64,000 nucleotides of DNA from Maribacter sp. Its GTDB lineage: Bacteria > Bacteroidota > Bacteroidia > Flavobacteriales > Flavobacteriaceae. Shown here in pieces: positions 9,860-19,867 of the stretch; the first letter of the stretch is position 1, and each line of letters begins with the position of its first letter. A model generated the notes under the pieces. The model was not told where the DNA came from. It saw only the letters and a list, made by a program, of their open reading frames with translations, and did no database searches. Made by a program: the position numbers and the translations under genes. The stretch is from the NCBI GenBank assembly GCA_024643345.1, contig JAHENB010000003.1:96132-160131 (forward strand), in the 5' to 3' direction.

Positions 9860-11083
9860 TTAGAGTTCCAATGCTTTTTTTACCTCATTTTGCATCAATA
9901 ATTCTCCCGGATTCTCTAAAGCCTCCTTCACTGCCACCAAAAAACCTACCGATTCCTTGCCGTCAATAATCCTATGGTCATAAGAAAGGGCCACGTACAT
10001 GATCGGGGCAATGGCGATGGCGCCATCCTTTACAACGGGACGTTCCACAATGTTATGCATGCCTAAAATTGCGCTTTGTGGCGGGTTGATGATCGGGGTG
10101 CTCAACATGGAGCCAAATACCCCCCCATTGGTAATGGTAAAGGTGCCACCGGTCATCTCATCCACGGTGATCTCCCCTTCCCTGGCTCGAATCGCCAAGC
10201 GTTTTACTTCTGCTTCCACACCCCTAAATGTGAGGTTTTCGGCATTTCGGATAACCGGTACCATCAATCCTTTCGGACCTGAAACCGCGATACTGATATC
10301 ACAAAAGTCATAACTGATCATTTCCTTGCCGTCAATCATTGAATTCACCGCAGGGAACATTTCCAATGCCCTGACGACGGCTTTGGTGAAAAAGCTCATG
10401 AAGCCCAGGCCAACGCCATGTTTCTCTTTAAAGGTTTCCTTATAGGTTTCGCGCATCGCGAAAATGGCCGACATATCTACCTCATTAAAAGTGGTAAGCA
10501 TTGCCGTTTCATTCTTTGCGGCGACCAAGCGTTCGGCCACTTTTCTTCGCAGCATGGAAAGCTTTGATCGGGTTTCCCCCCTATTTCCCCCGGTAGGGGT
10601 ACCCATTGATGGTACCGCATTTACGGCATCGTCCTTGGTGATTCTGCCATCCCTTCCCGATCCTTTAATGGCCGTGGCATCGATGCCCTTTTCCTCCAAT
10701 ATCTTTTTGGCAGCCGGGGAAGCCGAACCTGAGGCGTAGGATTCCTTTGGCACTATAGGCTTATCTTCTTTTTTGGCTTCTTCCTTTGTTTCTTTTTTTC
10801 CAGTGGGGGCCGCAACTTCTTTTTCTGGCGCACCACTAGGTTTGGCCGCACTGGTATCGATCAAACATACCACCGCACCAACCGCCACGGCATCCCCTAC
10901 GGCCGCCTTAAGGGTTATGGTCCCGCTATCTTCCGCAGGAAGCTCCAAAGTGGCCTTATCGGAATCGACCTCGGCTATGGCCTGGTCCTTTTCAACATAA
11001 TCGCCATCCTGTACCAGCCATTCCGCGATTTCCACTTCCGTGATGGATTCCCCTGGTGAGGGGACTTTCATTTCTAAAATCAT
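9860..11083 (-). CDS. odhB: 2-oxoglutarate dehydrogenase E2 (dihydrolipoyllysine succinyltransferase)
   Basis: N-terminal lipoyl domain (EVDSDKATLELPA) and C-terminal catalytic LSYDHRIIDGKESV. Confidence 0.95.
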   Translation of the reverse strand: MILEMKVPSPGESITEVEIAEWLVQDGDYVEKDQAIAEVDSDKATLELPAEDSGTITLKAAVGDAVAVGAVVCLIDTSAAKPSGAPEKEVAAPTGKKETKEEAKKEDKPIVPKESYASGSASPAAKKILEEKGIDATAIKGSGRDGRITKDDAVNAVPSMGTPTGGNRGETRSKLSMLRRKVAERLVAAKNETAMLTTFNEVDMSAIFAMRETYKETFKEKHGVGLGFMSFFTKAVVRALEMFPAVNSMIDGKEMISYDFCDISIAVSGPKGLMVPVIRNAENLTFRGVEAEVKRLAIRAREGEITVDEMTGGTFTITNGGVFGSMLSTPIINPPQSAILGMHNIVERPVVKDGAIAIAPIMYVALSYDHRIIDGKESVGFLVAVKEALENPGELLMQNEVKKALEL

Positions 11084-11165
11084 TCGTTTATTATTTGATT
11101 TATTAGCTTGTCTTTTAGGATTATTACAAACCTACAACAGTACGTTGGTTTGACCAAAGTTTGCA

Positions 11166-12131
11166 TTATTCCAAATTTTTTATAAAATCTTCTTTTACGG
11201 GCAAGTAATCTTGCCTGGGTTCCCCATTTACCAAAATCTGGTCAAAATAGAGTTTTGCCCCGGTAGCGCCCTCCATAGCGATCTGATTTTGAAGGCTGAG
11301 GTGCAGGTGGGGTTCCGTGGAATTCCCAGAATTGCCACATTGGGCCAAAACATGGCCCTTTCTCACGTCCTGCCCTTCCTCTACTGCTACAGTGCCTTCT
11401 TTGAGGTGGGCAAATAGAACGAACTCCTCGGCATCGGTTTTCAAAACCACCGTATTGCCCGTAAGCTGTTCGGGATTGGTGGTTCCTGGAACATTGTCCG
11501 TTACCCCGGTAATGACCCGAACCACTCTGCCATCGCAGGGGGCAATAACTTCTTTACCAAAGACCAGGTACTCTTCATTTGCGGTGCCTTCACCCCTATG
11601 GGACGAACCATTTTCGACCATTAAAAGGTCGTAGGCATATTGTTGGCTAATTTCAGCTATATGATAATTTTGCGCTACCTCGGTACCGCCCCAAAAAACA
11701 AACCATTCTTCTTGGAAAGGCAAGGACATTTTGGTGGTGTTTCGATCTAAAATCGGCAGTTCCATGTTTCTCACCGGTTGAATGCGCAGCCCATTGATCT
11801 GGTTTTGGGGATTCAACGAAATGACCACATCCGCTAAGCCCTTTTCAAAAAAAGTCCTATAATAATAGGCCCCTGAATCGGAACGGGCAAAGTCCATTTT
11901 GGTAATGGCCCCCAGGGGCGCATATACGTTTTGGGTAAAGAATCTTATTGTCTGTTCCTTGGGGAGCGCCTTTTTCATTTCCACATCGAACATCTCAAAG
12001 ACCCCGTTATAATCGCCAACGTTGTACAAATCCATAAAGTCGGCCGCCGCCTTGGCGTAATTTCCCAACTGCATTTGTGCAGTGCCCGACACACAAGCCA
12101 TAAGTGTCATTAGGCAAACGATTTTTCTCAT
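11166..12131 (-). CDS. M23 family metallopeptidase with N-terminal DUF3887-like region
   Basis: APCDGRVV...FAHLKEGTV...GNSGNSTEPHLHLSLQ matches LytM/M23. Confidence 0.85.
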   Translation of the reverse strand: MRKIVCLMTLMACVSGTAQMQLGNYAKAAADFMDLYNVGDYNGVFEMFDVEMKKALPKEQTIRFFTQNVYAPLGAITKMDFARSDSGAYYYRTFFEKGLADVVISLNPQNQINGLRIQPVRNMELPILDRNTTKMSLPFQEEWFVFWGGTEVAQNYHIAEISQQYAYDLLMVENGSSHRGEGTANEEYLVFGKEVIAPCDGRVVRVITGVTDNVPGTTNPEQLTGNTVVLKTDAEEFVLFAHLKEGTVAVEEGQDVRKGHVLAQCGNSGNSTEPHLHLSLQNQIAMEGATGAKLYFDQILVNGEPRQDYLPVKEDFIKNLE

Positions 12132-12143
12132 GGTTCCTTTGCT

Positions 12144-14939
12144 TTATTTTGGCCTGCTCATATTGTCCTTGGTCTTGTCGAAAACGTAATCAATGACTTG
12201 CTGATGACGTTTTTTGGAGCGTACCGCACTACCCGCAGCGGGGGAAGCATAAAAACGCCTTGAAGCAACCCTTAACGTATGGGCGTCGCTAAAGTGCATC
12301 ATCAAATGGCTCCAGGCACCCATATTTCGGGGTTCCTCCTGCGCCCAAACCAAATCGTCGGCATGTTTGTATTTCTTTATCATGGCCTTCATCTTGTCAG
12401 TGGGTACGGGAAACAATTGCTCGACCCGAACCAATGCGACATCATCACGGCCTTGGTCTTCCTTTACCGCCAAGAGGTCATAGTAGAACTTACCGGTACA
12501 AAAAACAAGACTTTTAACTTTGTTGACATCGGCAGCGACATCATCGATAACCTCCTGAAAACCGCCAGCAGCCAACTCCATGACCGACGAAACCGCTCTG
12601 GGATGCCTCAACAGACTTTTGGGTGTAAAAATAATCAACGGCTTTCTGAAATTTACTTTCATCTGCCTTCTCAAAATATGGAACATTTGTGCCGGCGTGG
12701 TTACATCTGCAATGTACATGTTGTCACGGGCACATAGCTGTAGGTAGCGCTCCATACGGGCAGAGGAATGTTCGGCACCTTGGCCTTCGTAGCCATGCGG
12801 AAGTAGCATCACCAAGCCGTTTTGAAGTTTCCATTTGTCTTCGGCAGCGGAAATATACTGGTCGATCATTATTTGTGCGCCGTTACTGAAGTCGCCAAAT
12901 TGTGCTTCCCAAATGGTCAAGGTGTTCGGACTGGCCATTGCATAACCATAGTCGAACCCAACTACCCCATATTCCGACAACAAAGAATTGTAGATCTGAA
13001 AAACGCCTTGATTTGCTGCAACGCGGTTCAAAAGCATTACTTCTTCCTCACTTTCCTCTACCTTCATTACCGCGTGGCGGTGTGAAAAAGTACCGCGTTC
13101 AACATCCTGGCCCGACATGCGCACGCCATAACCTTCTTCCAGCAAGGAACCATAGGCCAATAATTCTCCCATTGCCCAATCGAGTTGGTCGGATTTGAAG
13201 AACATTTTCCTTCGGTCTTCCACCAATTTCTCCACTTTCCGGAGGAATTTTTTATCCTCTGGCAACTCGGTCAACACTTTCGCAATGGCTGTCAACTTCT
13301 TCTTGTCGTAGGTGGTGTCCACCGAATCCATCATTTCCCACTCCCTAACATTTTCGAAGCCCTTCCATTCGTCTGCCATAAAAGGCGTGATCACGGTCTT
13401 GGCTTCTTTACGGGAATCTTCCAGTTCGGTCTCCAGGGAATTCTTGTACTCCTCTTCCAATTTGGAAACATAGTTTTCATCGATGATGCCTTCCGCGATC
13501 AACTTTTCGGCGTAGATATCCCTGGGATTCTTATGCTTGGCAATGGCCTTGTAGAGCTTTGGCTGGGTGAACCTAGGTTCGTCCCCTTCATTGTGGCCAT
13601 ATTTTCGATACCCCAGCAAATCGATAAAGACATCGCGCTTAAAACGCATTCTATATGCCAGGGCAAAGAGCGAAGCATGTACAACGGCTTCGGGATCATC
13701 GGCATTTACGTGCAATACCGGACTTAAGGTTACCTTGCCCACATCGGTGCAGTAGGTAGAAGAACGCGCATCCAAGTAGTTGGTGGTAAACCCAATTTGG
13801 TTATTGACGACGATATGTAGCGTGCCATTGGTTTTATAACCATCCAAAGATGCCATCTGCACCACTTCATACACGATACCTTGGCCCGCTATGGCGGCAT
13901 CGCCATGAACGACTATCGGAAGTACTTTAGAGAAATCATCAGGAAAATGGGCATCTTGCTTAGCCCTGGTGATGCCCTCAACCACGGCTCCCACAGTTTC
14001 CAAGTGGGAGGGATTGGGGGCAATGTTCATCTTTATTTTTTTGCCTTTTTCGGAAGTGCGCTCCGATGTCCAGCCCAAATGGTATTTTACATCCCCATCA
14101 AAAATCTCCTCTTCATAATCCTTGCCATCAAACTCGCTGAATATGTCCTTGGCCGATTTGCCGAAAATGTTGGTAAGCACATTGAGGCGACCCCTGTGGG
14201 CCATTCCCATGACGAACTGTTCGACGCCCATTTCCACCGCGTGCTCGACTATAGCATCAAGTGCGGGAATCAAGGATTCGTTGCCTTCCAGGGAAAACCT
14301 TTTCTGACCTACATATTTGGTATGCAAAAAAGATTCAAAAGACACCGCTTGGTTCAGTTTCTTCAGAATGTGCTTTTTTCTCTCAATATCATAATTTGGA
14401 TGATTGTCGTTTACATTGAGCCAGTCTTGGATCCACTGTAACCTTTTCGGATTACGGAGGTACATATATTCGACCCCAATGGCATCACAATAGATCCGTT
14501 GTAAGTGCGCTACAATCTCCTTTAAAGTGCTGGGGCCTATCCCTATGATTTCGCCAGCCTTGAAAACCGTATCGAGATCCTTGTCCGATAAGCCAAAATT
14601 TTCTAGATCAAGGGTAGGCGAGTACTGCCTGCGTTCCCTTACAGGATTGGTTTTGGTGAACAGGTGGCCCCGGCTTCGATAGCCATCGATCAAACGGATA
14701 ACCTGAAATTCTTTTTGTAACGATTCCGGAATCTCTACCTGCTTTCCTTCGATTGGTGAAGTGGCACCATTTTGACCCTGCAGGCCCAATTCTTCCAAGG
14801 TGCTCTCCGAACCAAAATCAAAACCCTGAAAAAAAGCGCGCCAACTGGGCTCAACGCTATCGGGATTCGTAAGGTACTTATCGTAAAGTTCGGCAAAGAA
14901 GGAAGTATGCGCTGTGTTTAAAAAGGAATATTTATCCAT
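12144..14939 (-). CDS. sucA: 2-oxoglutarate dehydrogenase E1
   Basis: Full-length OGDH E1; MAHRGRLNVL, YRKYGHNEGDEPRFTQP and LLPHGYEGQGAEHSSAR motifs. Start at MDKYSFLN preferred over the upstream start in the ORF track. Confidence 0.96.
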   Translation of the reverse strand: MDKYSFLNTAHTSFFAELYDKYLTNPDSVEPSWRAFFQGFDFGSESTLEELGLQGQNGATSPIEGKQVEIPESLQKEFQVIRLIDGYRSRGHLFTKTNPVRERRQYSPTLDLENFGLSDKDLDTVFKAGEIIGIGPSTLKEIVAHLQRIYCDAIGVEYMYLRNPKRLQWIQDWLNVNDNHPNYDIERKKHILKKLNQAVSFESFLHTKYVGQKRFSLEGNESLIPALDAIVEHAVEMGVEQFVMGMAHRGRLNVLTNIFGKSAKDIFSEFDGKDYEEEIFDGDVKYHLGWTSERTSEKGKKIKMNIAPNPSHLETVGAVVEGITRAKQDAHFPDDFSKVLPIVVHGDAAIAGQGIVYEVVQMASLDGYKTNGTLHIVVNNQIGFTTNYLDARSSTYCTDVGKVTLSPVLHVNADDPEAVVHASLFALAYRMRFKRDVFIDLLGYRKYGHNEGDEPRFTQPKLYKAIAKHKNPRDIYAEKLIAEGIIDENYVSKLEEEYKNSLETELEDSRKEAKTVITPFMADEWKGFENVREWEMMDSVDTTYDKKKLTAIAKVLTELPEDKKFLRKVEKLVEDRRKMFFKSDQLDWAMGELLAYGSLLEEGYGVRMSGQDVERGTFSHRHAVMKVEESEEEVMLLNRVAANQGVFQIYNSLLSEYGVVGFDYGYAMASPNTLTIWEAQFGDFSNGAQIMIDQYISAAEDKWKLQNGLVMLLPHGYEGQGAEHSSARMERYLQLCARDNMYIADVTTPAQMFHILRRQMKVNFRKPLIIFTPKSLLRHPRAVSSVMELAAGGFQEVIDDVAADVNKVKSLVFCTGKFYYDLLAVKEDQGRDDVALVRVEQLFPVPTDKMKAMIKKYKHADDLVWAQEEPRNMGAWSHLMMHFSDAHTLRVASRRFYASPAAGSAVRSKKRHQQVIDYVFDKTKDNMSRPK

Positions 14940-14974
14940 AAAAAGGTTTGTCTGAATCGCCAATAAAAATTTAT

Positions 14975-15002
14975 CAAAAATACAATATTTCACATTTCTA
15001 AA
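14975..15002 (-). promoter_or_regulatory. Candidate Bacteroidota promoter for sucA
   Basis: Minus strand TATTTTTG fits the TAnnTTTG -7 consensus, with TTTA 16 nt upstream; supports the start at 14939. Confidence 0.35.
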
Positions 15003-15197
15003 CGTATCTTAGAATGTATAATTGAAGGAACCGATAGGGGATTATGGCAATCCATCCCAAATTGTGAAGCGATTGTCCTAATTTTATGCGTATTTCGATT
15101 CGGACACTTGACAGAGCGGGTATTTCGCACCTATAGTGTATTGGAATGAATGGCGCACAATTGGATCGATGGTCACTAAAACGATAGAAAAACCCAT

Positions 15198-15728
15198 ATG
15201 AATCATTCTCATAAAAATCCTGGAATTGTTTTATGTAGCATCATTTTATTTATGGTCACCACATGGGGAACAGCGCAAAACTTAGTACGTAACAACCAGT
15301 TCTGGGAACATGTTCGTTATGGGGGCGGTTTGGGCTTGGGATTCACCAATGGCGGATTTAATGCCTCCATATCGCCAAGTGCGATTTACCAATTCAATTC
15401 TCAATTCGCAACTGGAATTAGTCTGAGCTTCAATTACGCCAAGTTCAACGACGACAAGTTCATCGCCTATGGCGGCAGTTTGCTCTCGCTTTATAGTCCG
15501 CTCCCTTTCCTTCAACTCTCGGGAGAATTGGAACAATTGCGCATCAATCGGGAACTCGCTACCTTTTCAGGCACCCTAAAAGATAATTATTGGTCGCCGG
15601 CCTTGTTTCTTGGACTTGGCTACAGCAATCAAAACGTTACCTTTGGAATCCGTTATGATGTGCTCTATGACGAAAATAAAAGCATCTATGCAAATGCCTG
15701 GATGCCCTTCGTAAGGGTCTATTTTTAG
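15198..15728 (+). CDS. Outer membrane beta-barrel-like secreted protein
   Basis: Signal peptide (IVLCSIILFMVTTWGTAQN), repeated amphipathic strands, terminal aromatic F. Confidence 0.65.
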   Translation: MNHSHKNPGIVLCSIILFMVTTWGTAQNLVRNNQFWEHVRYGGGLGLGFTNGGFNASISPSAIYQFNSQFATGISLSFNYAKFNDDKFIAYGGSLLSLYSPLPFLQLSGELEQLRINRELATFSGTLKDNYWSPALFLGLGYSNQNVTFGIRYDVLYDENKSIYANAWMPFVRVYF

Positions 15729-15959
15729 CGCTATTGCCTTCCTCCAAGGCAACATGCCAACCAATGGAAAGGCCATTTGCCCAATCGTTCGGTTCCTCAT
15801 TGGGCAGGATATCTTTAGACTATTGTCCTAAAAAGCGTACCTTTTATCGCGGCGATTTCGAGGTTGCTGTTTTATCGCTTACTTTTCATCGAAATGTGCT
15901 TAATCCCCAAAAACGGCAATTCAACCATGACGCCATACATTCCCGCAAAAGCAAAGTTG

Positions 15960-17927
15960 ATGAATTTAAAGATCATGATCTTCATCTTATGCGGTTTCGG
16001 AGCCCATGCCCAACAGGTCGGTGATTTCATCTCTATCGAACCTGCCGGTCAAACCAGTGAATTTATAATTCCGTCGACCCATAGGTTCCAGAAGATCATC
16101 GAGACGGGCGACCCTTTGACACAAGGGGGCACCCTTCCTACAAACAATGATTTTACCGGCTACGTGCCCATTGGCGGCAGCAGTACCAACGGCTATCTGA
16201 GCATCAATGCGGAGACCGCACCAGGTGGCGTAAGCATATTGGACATCAACTATGATAACACCACCAAGCTTTGGCAAACGACTTTTTCGCAAGCCGTAAG
16301 TTTCAGTGGCTTTGGCCCTTTCGGGACCATAGCCAACTGCTCCGGTACCGTTACGCCCTGGAATACCATCATAAGTTGCGAAGAGATCACAAGTTTGGAA
16401 TTGGAAAATAGTCAAGGCTTGCCAAGAGATCTTAATGGTGATGGCTATGATGACTTCGGTTGGTGCATAGAAATAGATCCGGTTACCAAAACCGTTATCG
16501 ACAAAAGATGGGCACTGGGCAATTTTAAACACGAAAATATTGTCATTCACAGTAATCATCGAACGGTTTACGAAGGTGCAGATGCGAGCGTTGGTTATTT
16601 GTACAAATTTGTGGCAGACAATGCTCAGGATTTGGGCAGTGGGGCACTATTCGTGTACCAAGGGTCTAAAAACGGACCCGGAAATTGGATTCCGATCAAC
16701 AATAGCACACAAGCCGAACGAAATACCACTGTAGCGCAAAGTGCGGCAGTAAATGCTACAGCATTCAACGGGATAGAAGATGTTGAAATCGGACCAGACG
16801 GCTGGATCTATTTTGCCGTGAAAAATGAAAGCCAGGTGTATCGATTTTTGGATTCAGACCCTATCACAGGGACAACGGTAGCCCAAATGGAAACCTTTGT
16901 GGGCAATAGGGCTTATACCATCGACCACCCAAACGGCACTACCAACGTCAACTGGGGTGCTGGAAATGACAATCTTGCCTTTGATGGAGAAGGCAATTTA
17001 TGGGTATTACAAGATGGCGGAACCCAAAATTATATTTGGGTGGTGGCCAATAATCATACCCAAGCTTCCCCGAAAGTGAGGATCTTTGGAAATACTCCGT
17101 TGGGTTCCGAACCCACTGGAATTACCTTTTCGCCCGATTACCGTTTTCTTTTTATGTCGATACAACATCCAAACGGGAGCAACAACAGTTCCCAAATCGA
17201 TGCGGCCGGAAATTCCGTACTATTCAACAAAGCAACTACTTTGGTCTTGGCACGAAATGAAAATTTAGGCGCAGCAACAAACGTTTGGTATTTGGACGCC
17301 GATGGTGACGGATTTGCCACTGCGAGCACCGTTTTGAGCGTTTCAAATCCAGGACAGGGCTATACCACCAACGTTTTGCCCACCACAGACTGTAACGACA
17401 ACGATCCAGCGATCAACCCATCAACGGTTTGGTACCTCGACGCCGACGGCGACGGCTATGCCGATCCGACCACCTTGGACAGCTGTGCGAATCCGGGCAA
17501 TGGCTATACCACGACCGTTTTGCCGACCACCGACTGCGACGATAATGATGGCGGGGTAAACACCACTACATTATGGTACCTCGATCTGAATGGTGATGGC
17601 TATGCCGATACCATTCCCTTGACCAGTTGTTCCAGTCCGGGCGAAGGTTATTCAACCGAAGAATTACCATTGGAGCCAGCCCCGCAGCTAGGGATGACCC
17701 TATATCCCAATCCTTCATTCGGAAGTTTTTTAATAAAAATGGAAAAACAGTACCGTCAGCTGGAAGTCTCTGTGTCTATGGCATCGAACCAATCTGTTTT
17801 CCAAAAAATCTTTTTTGAGACCAAGGAAATTGACATCGATTTATCCGCTCTAAGTTCCGGGATTTACTTCCTGCAACTTACCTCTGAGGGAAACGCTCTT
17901 GGAAGTTTTAAGGTCATCCGAAAATAG
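15960..17927 (+). CDS. PhoX-like (DUF839) secreted phosphatase-family protein with Ca-binding-like repeats and a T9SS type A C-terminal domain
   Basis: Start MNLKIMIFILCGFGAHAQQ; PhoX-like blocks (TPWNTIISCEE, ASVGYLYKFV); DxDGDG repeats; C-terminal LYPNPSFGSFLI...SSGIYFLQL...KVIRK. Confidence 0.85.
   Translation: MNLKIMIFILCGFGAHAQQVGDFISIEPAGQTSEFIIPSTHRFQKIIETGDPLTQGGTLPTNNDFTGYVPIGGSSTNGYLSINAETAPGGVSILDINYDNTTKLWQTTFSQAVSFSGFGPFGTIANCSGTVTPWNTIISCEEITSLELENSQGLPRDLNGDGYDDFGWCIEIDPVTKTVIDKRWALGNFKHENIVIHSNHRTVYEGADASVGYLYKFVADNAQDLGSGALFVYQGSKNGPGNWIPINNSTQAERNTTVAQSAAVNATAFNGIEDVEIGPDGWIYFAVKNESQVYRFLDSDPITGTTVAQMETFVGNRAYTIDHPNGTTNVNWGAGNDNLAFDGEGNLWVLQDGGTQNYIWVVANNHTQASPKVRIFGNTPLGSEPTGITFSPDYRFLFMSIQHPNGSNNSSQIDAAGNSVLFNKATTLVLARNENLGAATNVWYLDADGDGFATASTVLSVSNPGQGYTTNVLPTTDCNDNDPAINPSTVWYLDADGDGYADPTTLDSCANPGNGYTTTVLPTTDCDDNDGGVNTTTLWYLDLNGDGYADTIPLTSCSSPGEGYSTEELPLEPAPQLGMTLYPNPSFGSFLIKMEKQYRQLEVSVSMASNQSVFQKIFFETKEIDIDLSALSSGIYFLQLTSEGNALGSFKVIRK
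17283..17670 (+). repeat. Tandem 144-bp (48-aa) repeat encoding WYLDxDGDGYA...TTDCxDND units, about 2.7 copies
   Basis: TGG codons of the WYLD motif fall at 17286, 17430 and 17574, an exact 144-bp period. Confidence 0.9.
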
Positions 17928-17983
17928 CGCTCCCCTGACAATCCTAAATATGCGTTTCATCAACTTCAGGGAACTGGACAGAA

Positions 17984-18340
17984 TTATGATCCATGCCGCT
18001 CTTTCAGCCAAACTTTTTGAAGTTCCCTTTTCAATATCAAAAAAGAAACCTGCTCAGCAACTTCGACAACGTCGGTCACTTGAATTTCCTTAAAAGCTTT
18101 TTCCGGAACGTCGACGACATAGAGCAGATTGAGATAATCTGAAAAACGTTCCATAATCAAATAATAGATTTTTTCGTGCAAGATCGTCCTCAACTGCTCA
18201 GGAACGATATCCATTTGGAAATCGACCTGGACATTGGCCAAACCGAAATCCTTAGCTAACTGTACCACTAATTTTTGATACAATCGCGATTTAATGGCAT
18301 CTTGAAGTAAGACGGTGCTATTGGGAAAATTCGAAAGCAT
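17984..18340 (-). CDS. Conserved hypothetical protein
   Basis: 118-aa ORF with coherent helical composition and no recognised domain. Confidence 0.6.
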   Translation of the reverse strand: MLSNFPNSTVLLQDAIKSRLYQKLVVQLAKDFGLANVQVDFQMDIVPEQLRTILHEKIYYLIMERFSDYLNLLYVVDVPEKAFKEIQVTDVVEVAEQVSFLILKRELQKVWLKERHGS

Positions 18341-18436
18341 AGTAGATGTACGTTAAGGACAATGATTTGGTTTATCCTTGAAATGTGGCACCCCTAAAGG
18401 AAACCGGTCAAAATAAGTACAACCAGACTTCACCTC

Positions 18437-18467
18437 CCGCTTTCATGGCTTGAAGCCATGAAAGCGG
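18437..18467. repeat. Perfect inverted repeat, 15-bp arms and 1-nt centre
   Basis: ccgctttcatggctt-g-aagccatgaaagcgg; no T-tract on either side. Confidence 0.9.
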
Positions 18468-18510
18468 CAAAGCCAATACATGGGACCATATGGAAAGGAA
18501 ACTATAGAAT

Positions 18511-19785
18511 CTATCCTTTGTAAACAACTCCGTTTTTCATCACAAAGACCACATTTTCCAACGTCTTAACATCGGTTTCGGGATTTTCCCCGACTGCAAT
18601 GATGTCGGCCAAAAAACCTTCTTTCAACTGGCCGAGTTCAGTTGCCATACCCAATAGCAAAGCATTGGTAACGGTCGCGGCTTTTAACGATTCCATAACC
18701 GGAATACCGGCCTCCAACAAATAGTTGAATTCAATGGCGTTCTGACCATGTGGAAATACTCCGGCATCGGTGCCAAAGGCCATGGGAACCCCTTTTTTAT
18801 ATGCCCTTGAAATCGTCGCTTGGTGTTTAGGGCCGATCTCCAACGCTTTTTGGGCAACCACTTCCGGAAAAAATCCGGGTACTTTGGCCTTCTCCGCAAC
18901 CTGTATGCCCGCACTGATGGTAGGCACTAAATAGCATTGGTGCTTTTTCATCAATTCCATGGTTTCCTCGCTCATCAACGTACCGTGCTCAATCGTATTC
19001 ACGCCTCCCAAAACGGCCAATTTCATCCCCTCATCACCGTGGGCATGGGCGGCCACCATAAAACCATAATCTTTGGCAGTGGAGGTTATCGCCTGTATTT
19101 CTTCTAAGGTAAACTGCGGATTTTGACCGCTTTTCGCCACGCTCAGTACCCCGCCCGTTGCGGTGATCTTGATCAAATCGGCCCCATTTTTATAACGCTG
19201 CCGAACCGCTTTCCTGCCATCATCCGCCGAATTCACCACTCCTTCTTTGGGCCCTGGATCGCCCATCAGATCCTTGCGCATACCGTTGGTTGGGTCGGCA
19301 TGCCCTCCCGTAGTGGCCAGAGTCTTGCCAGCAGTGAAAATCCGGGGGCCATCTACAGATCCTTTGTTAATGGCGTTGCGAAGGGAAATGTTGACTCCGG
19401 AACCCCCTAAATCCCTGACCGTTGTAAAACCGGCCATTAAGGTACGTTTTGCATACACTGTGGCCTGAAGTGCCACATCGGCCTCATTATCGGTAAATCG
19501 TTTGATATAAGTCTGTGGATTGAATTCAGATTCGATATGCACGTGCATATCGATAAGTCCCGGAAGTACCGTTTTGGATTTTAGGTCTATGGCTTGATCG
19601 TTCGGCCCAGGGGAGAGATAACCGTTGCTTATGTTCTTTATCCTATCCGCCGAAATAACAATCGTTTTTTCCTTTAGCACTTCCCCGGTCCGGGTGTCGA
19701 TTAGGCTTCCGCAGTGTAGATACGTATCCTGGGCCACGCTTGGAAGAAAGGCCAAAAACGCAAAAAGAAGTACCAATTTTTTCAT
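18511..19785 (-). CDS. Secreted amidohydrolase family protein
   Basis: Signal peptide; VLPGLIDMHVHIES, AAHAHGDEG, NTIEHGTLM and AFGTDAGVFPHG metal-site motifs. Confidence 0.92.
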   Translation of the reverse strand: MKKLVLLFAFLAFLPSVAQDTYLHCGSLIDTRTGEVLKEKTIVISADRIKNISNGYLSPGPNDQAIDLKSKTVLPGLIDMHVHIESEFNPQTYIKRFTDNEADVALQATVYAKRTLMAGFTTVRDLGGSGVNISLRNAINKGSVDGPRIFTAGKTLATTGGHADPTNGMRKDLMGDPGPKEGVVNSADDGRKAVRQRYKNGADLIKITATGGVLSVAKSGQNPQFTLEEIQAITSTAKDYGFMVAAHAHGDEGMKLAVLGGVNTIEHGTLMSEETMELMKKHQCYLVPTISAGIQVAEKAKVPGFFPEVVAQKALEIGPKHQATISRAYKKGVPMAFGTDAGVFPHGQNAIEFNYLLEAGIPVMESLKAATVTNALLLGMATELGQLKEGFLADIIAVGENPETDVKTLENVVFVMKNGVVYKG

Positions 19786-19867
19786 GGGTCAAGGTTTAGT
19801 CCAACAAAATAAGGAGAAATTTGCACAATTGCCCCATTACTAAAACCTTTGTTCTTTATGCAGGAAA

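Noticed and set aside
12279-14441. Multiple long plus-strand ORFs (e.g. 13185-13727, 13881-14441)
   Set aside because: All antisense to sucA, whose full-length protein is unambiguous.
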